Source: a virus
DNA: 33,796 bases
Strand: one strand, 5' to 3'
Virus record (IMG/VR): IMGVR_UViG_3300008117_004422
Location: 1-33,796 of that record
Position numbers and translations under genes: made by a program. The notes beneath the pieces were generated by a model. That model ran no database searches and had not been told where the DNA came from. It was given only the letters and a program-made list of their open reading frames with translations. The stretch's first letter is position 1; every line of letters starts with the position of its first letter. This document shows positions 5,460 through 13,366 of this stretch, in pieces.

Positions 5460-6237
5460 TAAGAGTCTCTTTTAATTTTGTCAAATCTGCACAAGTATAA
5501 GTTTGGTAACTGTGGCTTAAATGTTCAGGAAATGGTATTTGTTCAATCAATGCCCCATATTGATTGGCAATACCTTCAGCCACTTCTTTAAAACTTCTAG
5601 TGGTACCTGTACCAATGTTCCAAATTCCGTTTTCATCTATGTCTTGATTGATAAATTGAAATTGTACTCCCAACACATGATCTACTGAAATAAAATCTCT
5701 ACGGAAATTTTCGCTGCCTTCAAACACTTTTATAATTCCAGTGGATTGTGCTTGAATACTGAATTGATGATACGGGCTGGCTTGACTACCCTTGTGGGCT
5801 TCATTAGCACCATAGACATTAAAGTATCTAAATCCTTGGCACCGAACATGTGTCGGATGATGTTGTACATAGTGTTCGAAGAGATATTTTGACCACGCAT
5901 ATGGACTTCGCGGATCAACCGGTGCGGACTCTCTAAAATCCTGGCCAAGGCCATACACGCTCGCAGAGCTTGACCATTGAAGATTGACGTCATGTTTTCT
6001 ACATTCCTCGTAAAGCCACACACTAAAATCGTAATTTTGTCGCATTACCCGAGCGACATCACGCTCAGTAGTGCTGCTAATAGCGCCAAAATGAAATACC
6101 CAGTCTAGTCCTTCTATTCTTGGTAGTGTGCGTTCTTCCCACTCATAGGTATATATTTCGTGGTCGCCCAATTTGTGCCAAAAACTTACTGCGTGGCTCC
6201 CAATAAAGCCTCTACTTCCGGTTATTAATATTTTCAA
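5449..6237 (-). CDS. hldD: ADP-L-glycero-D-manno-heptose 6-epimerase (HldD-like)
   Basis: A 262-aa extended SDR enzyme that interconverts ADP-D- and ADP-L-glycero-D-manno-heptose. The NAD(P)-binding GSRGFIG is at residues 7-13, and the catalytic Tyr/Lys pair is YAWSK at 113-117. HldD-specific stretches are visible: GAISSTTE, RYFNVYG, HKGSQASP, FEGSENFRRDF, IWNIGTGTTRSF and IPFPEHL. E. coli HldD is about 310 aa, so this copy is shortened, mostly at the C-terminus. The start is TTG, overlapping the adenylyltransferase gene by 26 bases. Neighbouring heptose genes strongly support the call. Confidence 0.88.
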   Translation of the reverse strand: MKILITGSRGFIGSHAVSFWHKLGDHEIYTYEWEERTLPRIEGLDWVFHFGAISSTTERDVARVMRQNYDFSVWLYEECRKHDVNLQWSSSASVYGLGQDFRESAPVDPRSPYAWSKYLFEHYVQHHPTHVRCQGFRYFNVYGANEAHKGSQASPYHQFSIQAQSTGIIKVFEGSENFRRDFISVDHVLGVQFQFINQDIDENGIWNIGTGTTRSFKEVAEGIANQYGALIEQIPFPEHLSHSYQTYTCADLTKLKETLNVF

Positions 6238-6631
6238 TTATTTTACTCGTTGAATAATTTTTTACTAGTTCGTAGTATTTAATTTCATCACAATACTGGC
6301 GGCCTGTAATTGGTCGACCTTGATAATCGCTACCTTTTACCATTAAATGTGGCTTATAGATTTTACAGATGTGCTCTAGTTCTTCCTGTGTGTCAAAAAT
6401 CCAAACAGCGTTTACTGCCTTTAGATTTTCAAGTTGAAATTTACGATCCTCTTGATTGTTGATTGGACGGCTGTCGCCTTTTAATTCACGTACCTGACGA
6501 TCACTATCAATGGCCACTAACAAATAGGTTCCTTGACTTCGAGCAAAATTGAGCATTTCAATATGCCCGCGATGCAAGATATCAAAGGTACCGTTAACTA
6601 TTACTCTTCTGACTATCCCCAGGTTGTACAC
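6212..6631 (-). CDS. hldE: Heptose 1-phosphate adenylyltransferase (C-terminal half of HldE)
   Basis: A 139-aa protein of the cytidylyltransferase-like superfamily. VNGTFDILHRGHIEML contains the HxGH nucleotide-binding motif at residues 20-23. KGDSRPIN followed by EDR, and STSKII near the C-terminus, match the adenylyltransferase half of HldE. It would join D-glycero-beta-D-manno-heptose 1-phosphate to AMP, giving ADP-heptose. I accept a GTG start at 6631 because GAGG lies eight bases before it and no ATG precedes the HxGH region. It overlaps the cupin gene by 38 bases. In E. coli this domain is fused to the kinase; here the two are separate genes. Confidence 0.8.
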   Translation of the reverse strand: MYNLGIVRRVIVNGTFDILHRGHIEMLNFARSQGTYLLVAIDSDRQVRELKGDSRPINNQEDRKFQLENLKAVNAVWIFDTQEELEHICKIYKPHLMVKGSDYQGRPITGRQYCDEIKYYELVKNYSTSKIIENINNRK

Positions 6632-6962
6632 GATAATTGTCCTCTACAGAATCTGGTGTGGAAACTTCTACTACAGTACCTTCTTGTAAACATACCAGTT
6701 GATGTGGCATGCAAGGTGGATTATGCCATACTGCACCTTCAACTAATATCTGCTCATGTTGTTCGGCGGTCTTGGTGTCAATCCAACGTACAACAAATTG
6801 ACCAGATTGAACGTACCATGTTTCTTCTTTTTCTCGATGAAAGTGCATGCTGAACTTGGCACCGGTATTAAAGTGCATCATCTTGCCGCAATATTTTTCG
6901 TTAGTGGCCCATATTAATTCATGTCCCCAACCTTTTTCTACATAACCTTCTAGTCTTGTCAT
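6594..6962 (-). CDS. Cupin, phosphomannose-isomerase-type
   Basis: A 122-aa single-domain cupin beginning MTRLEGYVEKGWGHELIW. Metal-binding positions are visible in FSMHFHREKEETWYV (His40, His42, Glu46/47) and in the later PHQL. The GWGHE start and overall pattern resemble the cupin half of type II mannose-6-phosphate isomerases. It may isomerise a sugar phosphate, but the substrate is unproven. It sits between the heptose kinase (ATGA overlap) and the adenylyltransferase (38-base overlap). A similar nucleotidyltransferase and cupin pair is fused in one protein at 21752..22504, which supports a functional link. Confidence 0.75.
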   Translation of the reverse strand: MTRLEGYVEKGWGHELIWATNEKYCGKMMHFNTGAKFSMHFHREKEETWYVQSGQFVVRWIDTKTAEQHEQILVEGAVWHNPPCMPHQLVCLQEGTVVEVSTPDSVEDNYRVQPGDSQKSNS

Positions 6963-7690
6963 ATTTGTTCTATTTCTGCTAATGAAGGACTATACACACC
7001 AATGTGTTGAATAGTCACGCTGGCTGCTCGAGTAGCAAATCTAATAGCAGCTAGTATATCCGAAGATAAAACGTAGTTGTATGCGAGAGCAGACAAAAAA
7101 GTATCACCTGCTCCGCATACATCAAACGCCTCTACTTGTGGAGTAGAAAACCGGTGTTCTTTATATCTTACACCATCCCGACCAAGGGTAACAATAAGGT
7201 CAGTAGGATATGTTTTAGCAGCTTCAAATTCGACTTGGTTGATTTTGACGAAACATCCCTCGAAGCGGGCCAAGTCGCTTTTCTTTGTATCAACAAATAT
7301 CGGACCCGAATAATTCTTGCGAAGAGCTTCGACAGTTTCATACTCTATTGAACCTTTGTTGTAATCACTAACAATAATAGCATTATACTGATCTATGTTG
7401 GTGTAGTCAATTTTTACGGCTTTACTAGGAATGTCTTGATCTATCCTGACAAGATGTTGACCTGTCTTGCTATCGATTACTCGAGCCTTGATACAGGTTT
7501 TGACACCATGTACAAAGTCAACTTCACAACCTAACTTTTCTAAATTGTCTTGAACATTAGCTGCCATGCCTGGTTTGGTTACGGTGTGTGTATAGTTTAA
7601 CACAGGTACAGGTGCTTCAGGACTTATTCTAGTCACTGTTCCAAATTGGTATTGATCAATACCGTTGTCGCCTACTAACAAAATTTTCAT
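6959..7690 (-). CDS. hldE: Heptose 7-phosphate kinase (N-terminal half of HldE), PfkB family
   Basis: A 243-aa ribokinase/PfkB-family protein. The N-terminus MKILLVGDNGIDQYQFGTVTRISPEAPVPV carries the RISPEAPVPV signature of HldE. KPGMAANVQDNLEKLG is the substrate-binding region, and FDVCGAGDTFLSALA is the PfkB active-site motif with catalytic Asp and anion hole. It would phosphorylate D-glycero-D-manno-heptose 7-phosphate at C1. It is shorter than the ~318-aa kinase domain of E. coli HldE. It overlaps the upstream GT9-like gene by one base (TAATG) and the cupin by ATGA. Confidence 0.85.
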   Translation of the reverse strand: MKILLVGDNGIDQYQFGTVTRISPEAPVPVLNYTHTVTKPGMAANVQDNLEKLGCEVDFVHGVKTCIKARVIDSKTGQHLVRIDQDIPSKAVKIDYTNIDQYNAIIVSDYNKGSIEYETVEALRKNYSGPIFVDTKKSDLARFEGCFVKINQVEFEAAKTYPTDLIVTLGRDGVRYKEHRFSTPQVEAFDVCGAGDTFLSALAYNYVLSSDILAAIRFATRAASVTIQHIGVYSPSLAEIEQI

Positions 7691-8439
7691 TAAAAATATT
7701 GACAGTTGTCTCTAGGAAAATAACATTCGTTGTTGGCTAAAGGTTTGATTTTGATTGTTTCAAGTACTGAGGCTTTGCCTAGTCCCATGGCAATACTGTA
7801 GGCAGCACTTTGATTGCCCATAAACAAATCTGCACCGGCTATAATGTCTGCCATTTGTTTAAAGTCCCGCACGGGATGATATTTTACGGCAAATCCAGTG
7901 ACCTTTACAAAATCTTCATGCTCTTCCGGAGTACCTACAAAGATGCCGTTGTTTACAATGTCAGACTGCGCCAAGATATTTTGCCAACTTCCATTGCCTT
8001 GTGGGCAACGGTATCTAAATGTTCTGTTAATAACAATAGGTGCCACTCGAACAGGATCTGCTTCTAACCAAGTTTCGTTGTAGACTTCTGGAGTAAATGG
8101 CAAATTAAATGTTCGATAATATGCTTCCACATAGTTGCCTTCGAAACCTCTAAATAGCACGCCGCGAAATCTATCTAGATCTACCTCGTGGTCACCGGTC
8201 CAGAATGTCACATATTTGATATAACTTTGTCTACTCAGCAAAGGTCTCAGCATGTCAAAATCGGCATTACGAAATCTACCCTTATGTGCAGGGTCTACTT
8301 CGTCTGGTCTATAGCCATATTGTGCCACACACTTTTCTAAATTCTCAATATGGATAGCAAATGTACCTCCGCCCATTTTCTTAACTACAGATAAACTGTA
8401 GATTAAATCTCCAAATGTGCCCGAGTGTCTAAATATCAT
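7690..8439 (-). CDS. GT9-like glycosyltransferase (heptosyltransferase-related)
   Basis: A 249-aa protein beginning MIFRHSGTFGDLIYSLSVVKKMG, which fits the GDxIxSLP-type N-terminus of GT9 heptosyltransferases. Near the C-terminus ADLFMGNQSAAYSIAMGLGK corresponds to the GxDSGxxH nucleotide-binding region, with Asn-Gln in place of the usual Asp/Ser. Members transfer heptose from ADP-heptose to LPS core sugars. It is shorter than typical family members (~320-350 aa), so it may be a divergent or minimal form. It overlaps the next GT9 gene by ATGA. Confidence 0.7.
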   Translation of the reverse strand: MIFRHSGTFGDLIYSLSVVKKMGGGTFAIHIENLEKCVAQYGYRPDEVDPAHKGRFRNADFDMLRPLLSRQSYIKYVTFWTGDHEVDLDRFRGVLFRGFEGNYVEAYYRTFNLPFTPEVYNETWLEADPVRVAPIVINRTFRYRCPQGNGSWQNILAQSDIVNNGIFVGTPEEHEDFVKVTGFAVKYHPVRDFKQMADIIAGADLFMGNQSAAYSIAMGLGKASVLETIKIKPLANNECYFPRDNCQYF

Positions 8440-9308
8440 AATAGTTCCAAAATATTGTTTGCAATTTTTTCTGCATCAAAATTATCCTTACAACGGAAAT
8501 CGCCGTGTTTGCATACAACTTGGCTCACTGGTCTTTGTTGATAATCATTGCAACCTACACAATCCACACTTGATAAAATAGGAACAGCATTTTTATGCTT
8601 AGGTAAAATTCGATCTGGCAGTAAATGTGTGTGCAGTGAAATCATTGTTGTTTCACTAGCACTGGCGATGTGATAAGGGCCACTATCGATGCCAACAAAG
8701 CAACGAGCGTGATCCATTAATAATTTTTGTTGTTGTACGCTTAACTTATCTCTGGCATCGACAAACAGTGGGTGTTCTACGAACCCATCTTGTACTGTAC
8801 CTACACAAACAATCTTAAAATCTGTACGTACATTAAACAAGATTTCAAATACCTTATACCAAGTATCCCATGACATGTTTTTTAAAGGCCAGTACCATTG
8901 TCTAATATGAATAACTATATATTCGTCAATAATGTTATTTTGAAAAAAATTATTAACTATTTCTGCATCTTGATTTGACGTGAACAGTTCTGGTTCTTGA
9001 TTATCCACCGTTGATGTTCCAAAAGCACGATAGAAATAACTGTCCAAGTAATGATTGAGAGGATTATTTTCGTAGGAATCATCCAGATTAATATATAGAT
9101 CATATGTAGAAGGGTCTGGCATGGCACTGGTATGATAAATTGCCCTCACATGAGGATTATTATCGTACACATTAGGAAACTCTGTTGCGACATCAATATC
9201 ACAAATGTATCTGTTTTTTAATTCGCGTACCACTCCGGTGCTCATAATTACGTCGCCTAGTGCTGCACGCCTGCGTACTAAAATCTGTGTTGGTTTTTCA
9301 ATATTCAA
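8436..9308 (-). CDS. GT9-family (ADP-heptose) glycosyltransferase
   Basis: A 290-aa protein with clear GT9 features. RRRAALGDVIMSTGVVRELK at the N-terminus is the acceptor side, IVIHIRQWYWPLKNMSWDTW comes mid-protein, and ARCFVGIDSGPYHIASA contains the nucleotide-sugar-binding DSGPxH motif. A cysteine-containing C-terminal part (DCVGCNDYQ, CKHGDFRC) is unusual and may bind metal. The start is a TTG at 9308, preceded by GAGG within the end of the methyltransferase gene. Together with the HldE/HldD homologues it suggests transfer of heptose. The acceptor is unknown. Confidence 0.8.
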   Translation of the reverse strand: MNIEKPTQILVRRRAALGDVIMSTGVVRELKNRYICDIDVATEFPNVYDNNPHVRAIYHTSAMPDPSTYDLYINLDDSYENNPLNHYLDSYFYRAFGTSTVDNQEPELFTSNQDAEIVNNFFQNNIIDEYIVIHIRQWYWPLKNMSWDTWYKVFEILFNVRTDFKIVCVGTVQDGFVEHPLFVDARDKLSVQQQKLLMDHARCFVGIDSGPYHIASASETTMISLHTHLLPDRILPKHKNAVPILSSVDCVGCNDYQQRPVSQVVCKHGDFRCKDNFDAEKIANNILELL

Positions 9309-10509
9309 CTTCTACCTCAGGGAAATAACGGAGGAATCTATCGTCGGGCATTTGTCGCACACTGCATATCTTAGATTTTATTTCTGTGTAAACATTCCAT
9401 GCCAAGGGAATGAATAAGACGCGATCTTTATCTGTTAATTCATTGAGATAATCTGAACTAACAACAGGAATATCTCTACCCGGACTATATGTTCCTTGTT
9501 TCAAAGGGTTATCATCAATTATAACATCAAGGTCAACTTGTGCATAGTTTAATAGTGTCATTCCCTTGGCAGCAGCACCGTATCCTACTAGTCGATATCC
9601 TGATTCTCTGTATTCGTGACAAGTAGCAGCAAAATCGTTTTTAATTTCCTCTGCCACACTTACCCAACGAGAATAAACTTTTGGATTCATTAAATCTGAC
9701 TCCATTGCTAACAGATTCTTAACATGTTTGGGTTTTAAATTGCTGGTACTTAATACAAACACATAGCTGGTTCCGTGTATAGGAGTTTTAACAGCATCTA
9801 CTAGATACATATCGGCCCGGCGAGCCAATTCATACATTGAGTTGATGTTATAAAAATTAACATGCTCATGATATACGGTATCAAATTCTCCATTACGTAC
9901 CATGTCTGCTTGGCTAGTTTGTATAAAAAATAATCCCTTTTCTTTCATTAATGGTGCAAGCAATTTTAGGTACTTGACTGGATCAGGATTATGTGCAAAT
10001 GAATTTTGAGCAACTACGATGTCAAACCTGTCATGTGCTAGTTGTTTGATACTTTTCTTATCCCAAAATCCGCAAACTATTCGATGACCTTTTGCAGAAC
10101 TTGTTGCATATAAATTTTCTGCCGGGTCTACTCCGTATGTGTTGAATCCTAAACTAGCAAAGGCATCAAGTTGACTACCATCGTTGCAACCAATGTCTAA
10201 TACATGCCCTCGCCAACGATCTGAGTACTCTCTACACCACTTGGCGAACCAACGCATATAATCTAAATACGTTTGACTTGTACCACTTACATAAGCGTAG
10301 TCTCGATAGATAATTTCAGGATCTACCACATGAGTTAATTGTAAGTGACAACACGCAGTACAACGGTTTACTGCCAATGGATAAGTTTCATTTTTACCAG
10401 GATTAGATAAAAAATTATTAGCTAACGGTTGCTCGCCAAGATTTAATTCTAATTTGAGATCAGTACTACCGCAGGCTAAACATTCATTTAGTTCTATGCA
10501 ATTTTTCAT
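9298..10509 (-). CDS. Zinc-binding SAM-dependent C-methyltransferase (sugar C-methyltransferase type)
   Basis: A 403-aa protein. The N-terminal zinc-binding Cys pairs are ECLAC (10, 13) and RCTAC (50, 53), followed by HVLDIGCNDGSQL as the SAM-binding loop, YHEHVNFY as a likely catalytic His region, and GYGAAAKGMTLLNY in the C-terminal Rossmann-like domain. This three-part layout is that of NDP-sugar C-methyltransferases such as the TylC3 type, which methylate 4-keto sugars. The ATG at 10509 is chosen because it follows the upstream stop by one base; the longer frame would overlap that gene. An RmlB-like enzyme in the same operon could supply a 4-keto substrate. Confidence 0.8.
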   Translation of the reverse strand: MKNCIELNECLACGSTDLKLELNLGEQPLANNFLSNPGKNETYPLAVNRCTACCHLQLTHVVDPEIIYRDYAYVSGTSQTYLDYMRWFAKWCREYSDRWRGHVLDIGCNDGSQLDAFASLGFNTYGVDPAENLYATSSAKGHRIVCGFWDKKSIKQLAHDRFDIVVAQNSFAHNPDPVKYLKLLAPLMKEKGLFFIQTSQADMVRNGEFDTVYHEHVNFYNINSMYELARRADMYLVDAVKTPIHGTSYVFVLSTSNLKPKHVKNLLAMESDLMNPKVYSRWVSVAEEIKNDFAATCHEYRESGYRLVGYGAAAKGMTLLNYAQVDLDVIIDDNPLKQGTYSPGRDIPVVSSDYLNELTDKDRVLFIPLAWNVYTEIKSKICSVRQMPDDRFLRYFPEVEVEY

Positions 10510-10510
10510 A

Positions 10511-11221
10511 TTAATTTTTGATAGGCACACCATTCGGGGCAATAAAGCCCTCAACACCTAGTAAAGGAATTTCTTTTACTAATTCTTGCGGTAAAAATTT
10601 ATACAACACATGTTCAATATCTGCGTAACCGCCTTGGCTTACACGGTTGCCGATATAAGCTAGACTATCTTCGTAAACTTTAATTACGGTATCAAGTTGA
10701 GCAGCAGGCCACGACCATAATCTAGCCATGTACTGTAATTCAATTCCGGTTACATGTAACGGAAACTGACTTGAATGTTTTGGCCCAATGATGATTTGGT
10801 CGGGGTATTGTTCGTAAATGCCTAAATCAAAATCATCATTTAGTATATATCTACCGGACATTTTATGAATTCTATCGTATCCTATAAAGTCTCCGTCATT
10901 TTTGCAAATACGTAAAGTTCTACCAAAACACATTATCTCAGTTGAATTTTTAACCACGTCCCAATTGTCGCTTTGATAAATTGCACGAACATCTAGGTCA
11001 TTGCTGAAGTCTATTAAAAGATCGCAGTTGTCCTCTAGTGTTTGACTTTGGTTAGAACTAATCGGTGTACCAGCACATTCCATAACAACGATTTTGGCAT
11101 CAGGCACTTTAAATCTAATGTTCTGTAATGTAATTACAGTCTGAGCTAATCTTTCTTCTGGGCTATAAATTCCAAATTTGCTATTTACTGCACTTGTAAC
11201 TATAAAACAGTGTTTGATCAT
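10511..11221 (-). CDS. Unknown sugar-operon protein, possibly glycosyltransferase-like
   Basis: A 236-aa protein starting MIKHCFIVTSAVNSK. An early beta-alpha pattern (AKIVVMECAG, CDLLIDFSND) and a central YDRIHKMSGRYILNDDFDL suggest a nucleotide-sugar-binding fold, since K-x-SGRY is reminiscent of some LPS glycosyltransferases. I cannot assign a family. It sits between the RmlB-like dehydratase (ATGA overlap) and the C-methyltransferase (one-base gap), so it almost surely belongs to the glycan pathway. No membrane segment or signal peptide is present. Confidence 0.65.
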   Translation of the reverse strand: MIKHCFIVTSAVNSKFGIYSPEERLAQTVITLQNIRFKVPDAKIVVMECAGTPISSNQSQTLEDNCDLLIDFSNDLDVRAIYQSDNWDVVKNSTEIMCFGRTLRICKNDGDFIGYDRIHKMSGRYILNDDFDLGIYEQYPDQIIIGPKHSSQFPLHVTGIELQYMARLWSWPAAQLDTVIKVYEDSLAYIGNRVSQGGYADIEHVLYKFLPQELVKEIPLLGVEGFIAPNGVPIKN

Positions 11222-12252
11222 TTACGCAACCATCTTTCATTTTTTAGTGTCCACTCGACCATTTCCTTAATACGCTCACTTAATTTAATTTTTGGTTCCC
11301 ACCCCAATGATTTTAATAATCCGCCGTCTAGTGCATAACGCATGTCATGCCCAGGGCGACTGCTGTGAAAATCGGTCATTTCATATTTGAGTTCTCGACC
11401 CACTGCTGCTGCGATCATTTGTGCTAGGGTAAGGTTATCAATTTCTTCAGTACCGACAAGATTAAACTTGGGGCAGTGTGCGTGTCCGTAATCCCCTTGG
11501 TGACGATAATTCTCGAGGCCGAGTATGAACATAAGACCCTCAGCAACATCTCTGGCATGGATATACATTCTACTACCAGCCACGGTTCGCGTTGGATCAC
11601 TGTGTATGATGACTGTTTCCCCATCTCTTACCTTTTGAATAGTAGCCGGAATAAACTTTTCCGGATGTTGTCGCTCACCAAACACATTCATTGTATGCGT
11701 AACGACAATAGGCATCTTGTAAGTGTTTTCATATGCAACACAGAACTCTTCTGCAGCCGCTTTGCTAGCAGAATAGGGATTAGTTGAGTTGTATCGGTCA
11801 TATTCTTTATAAGCCACGCCAGGCGGTGCAATGCCGTATATTTCATCGGTGGAAAAGTAAACAAAGCGTTCCAGATTAGGATGATTTTTTCTTGCATAGT
11901 CTAATAGGTTAACAGTGCCCACAACATTGTCTTGTACAAACTCCATAGGATAGGCAATTGAACGATCTACGTGACTACCAGCAGCAAGATGTAGGATGAT
12001 ATCTACTGGTCCAATGTCGTGTACAATTTGGCTGTTAATTTCGGCTTTGAGATCGTGAAATACAATACGTAGACGCTGGCTGACCATTTTGGCATCATGA
12101 TCTTGTAGCATGTCATGTAGTCTGTTTAAATTGCCAGAGATGTCTAATCTGTCTAAACAAATGATATGCCAGTCTGTGGTTCTTAAAACTAAATCAATTA
12201 CATGATGCGCGATAAATCCAGCACCGCCAGTGATTAATACTTTTTTTGACAT
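11218..12252 (-). CDS. dTDP-glucose 4,6-dehydratase-like extended SDR
   Basis: A 344-aa protein of full family length. It has GGAGFIA at residues 9-15 for NAD binding, HLAAGSHVDRSI, FSTDEIYG at 133-140 with the Asp-Glu pair of RmlB-type dehydratases, and the catalytic YSASK at 160-164. EKFIPATI and RPGHDMRYALD also follow RmlB. It would oxidise and dehydrate an NDP-hexose to the 4-keto-6-deoxy form. The nucleotide and sugar are not certain. It is the first gene of the minus-strand sugar operon, with a GAGG ribosome binding site and an AATAAATA late-promoter-like motif 27 bases upstream. Confidence 0.82.
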   Translation of the reverse strand: MSKKVLITGGAGFIAHHVIDLVLRTTDWHIICLDRLDISGNLNRLHDMLQDHDAKMVSQRLRIVFHDLKAEINSQIVHDIGPVDIILHLAAGSHVDRSIAYPMEFVQDNVVGTVNLLDYARKNHPNLERFVYFSTDEIYGIAPPGVAYKEYDRYNSTNPYSASKAAAEEFCVAYENTYKMPIVVTHTMNVFGERQHPEKFIPATIQKVRDGETVIIHSDPTRTVAGSRMYIHARDVAEGLMFILGLENYRHQGDYGHAHCPKFNLVGTEEIDNLTLAQMIAAAVGRELKYEMTDFHSSRPGHDMRYALDGGLLKSLGWEPKIKLSERIKEMVEWTLKNERWLRK

Positions 12253-12279
12253 GAATCCTCAATAATTGTTGAATAAAAC

Positions 12280-12287
12280 TATTTATT
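12280..12287 (-). promoter_or_regulatory. Late-promoter-like motif AATAAATA before the heptose operon
   Basis: The minus strand reads GAATAAATAG here, ending 27 bases before the ATG of the RmlB-like gene. The motif resembles the TATAAATA -10 element of T4 late promoters and the NATAAATA form reported for T4-like cyanophages. The same eight bases occur at 26-base spacing upstream of 13367 and 21590. Confidence 0.5.
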
Positions 12288-12432
12288 CGCCTGCTTTTGG
12301 TGCAATAAATTGCTTGATATGACTCATTGCTTTACGGGCAGTATCAAATACATATTCTCTAGTTTCGTCTTCAAGATTAACTGTTACAATGAAACCATTT
12401 GCCACTTGGCGAATTTCAATTGACTCAAACAT
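12283..12432 (-). CDS. 49-aa hypothetical protein
   Basis: A minus-strand frame from ATG 12432 to TAA 12283, MFESIEIRQVANGFIVTVNL to FIAPKAGE. A strong TGGAGG lies eight bases before the start. The beta-beta-helix pattern, with RQVANGFIVTV then EYVFDTARKAMSHIKQF, looks like a real folded microprotein. I recall similar short proteins in aquatic T4-like phages, without function. It fills the gap between the sugar operon and the GT17-like gene. Confidence 0.75.
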   Translation of the reverse strand: MFESIEIRQVANGFIVTVNLEDETREYVFDTARKAMSHIKQFIAPKAGE

Positions 12433-12459
12433 AATAGGAACCTCCAGGATGAATTAGTA

Positions 12460-13317
12460 TTATAGCATGGCAGGAAGGTATTGTCTAGCACTTGTAGTAC
12501 CTATGTCTTGAATAATTTTATCTTTATATTCTTCTAAATTATTGATAATAGTTTTAGGAAAGTAGTCATCTACTGCAACTGGAGTAAAACGATAATCTTC
12601 GTTAGTTCGAATAATACCTACACCACGACGAATACTATCCTCGATATCCAATTGGTCAAGTATGTCTGGCCGATTAGTTTCGTCATGTGCGAAACTTTGT
12701 ATTTTAGACTTTGCAAAATCTTCATTGCCTAAATATGTAAAATGCCAGCCAGCGTGTTCGATAATTTGAACATTTTCATCTCTGAAGTTTAATGGGCATT
12801 GATTTAACACATGTCTCATACGTCTAAAATCTTCTGGACTATTTAAAAGACTTAGACGTATAGCTCCGGACCAAACTGTGTAGTAGTCCTGAGTGTACAT
12901 CATATAATTAAATTTAAAGTTAAACAAAGGCATTCTAAATCCCCAAATACTTTGGGAGCTTGTGCGCAATGTTACTATAGTTTCTATTCTGGGTATTTCA
13001 TCAATATCACCAATCATAATTATATCATCGGGTTCGGCGCCTATCATTCCGCCTTTAATGGCGTCTCTTTGAAAACGTTCACGGCCCCAGGTATCAGTAT
13101 CAACAGGCATGTCGAAAACCGGTACATGAACAATTTTATCCATCCACGGAAGAAATTGATCCTTATTTTTCCAAAAATATAATTCTTTATCTTTATTTTG
13201 AAATGTTTTGTTAGCTTCAACCAAAACAAAATAATCAACGTGATCATAAAGTTCACGCAATCGCAGTTCTAATAAATCAAACTCATTTAAAAATGTAAAA
13301 CAATCGTAGATTTTCAT
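12460..13317 (-). CDS. GT17-like glycosyltransferase
   Basis: A 285-aa protein starting MKIYDCFTFLNEFDLLELRL, a hallmark of family GT17 (beta-1,4-mannosyl-glycoprotein N-acetylglucosaminyltransferase type). VDYFVLVEANKTFQ, the DxD-like DIIMIGDIDEIPR and HAGWHFTYLGNED also fit this family. The ATG at 13317 is chosen over an upstream in-frame start at 13398 because the family N-terminus begins exactly there and the longer form would run through the opposite promoter. A TATACT element lies ten bases before the ATG. It would transfer a sugar to an unknown glycan and is divergent from the plus-strand sugar operon. Confidence 0.8.
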   Translation of the reverse strand: MKIYDCFTFLNEFDLLELRLRELYDHVDYFVLVEANKTFQNKDKELYFWKNKDQFLPWMDKIVHVPVFDMPVDTDTWGRERFQRDAIKGGMIGAEPDDIIMIGDIDEIPRIETIVTLRTSSQSIWGFRMPLFNFKFNYMMYTQDYYTVWSGAIRLSLLNSPEDFRRMRHVLNQCPLNFRDENVQIIEHAGWHFTYLGNEDFAKSKIQSFAHDETNRPDILDQLDIEDSIRRGVGIIRTNEDYRFTPVAVDDYFPKTIINNLEEYKDKIIQDIGTTSARQYLPAML

Positions 13318-13332
13318 GTGAATACTTAGTAT

Positions 13333-13340
13333 AATAAATA
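13333..13340 (+). promoter_or_regulatory. Late-promoter-like motif AATAAATA before the plus-strand sugar operon
   Basis: AATAAATA ends 26 bases before the ATG at 13367, within TATAATAAATACC. AAGGA follows as the ribosome binding site. Motif and spacing match the copies before the genes at 12252 and 21590. An overlapping plain TATAAT (13330-13335) has no good -35 box. Confidence 0.5.
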
Positions 13341-13366
13341 CCTTACATTGAATTTCAAGGACAACT

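Noticed and set aside
12253-12282. A terminator between the 49-aa gene and the RmlB-like gene
   Set aside because: The AATAATTGTT stretch gives only a weak AT-only stem without a U-tract. The position is better explained as promoter leader.
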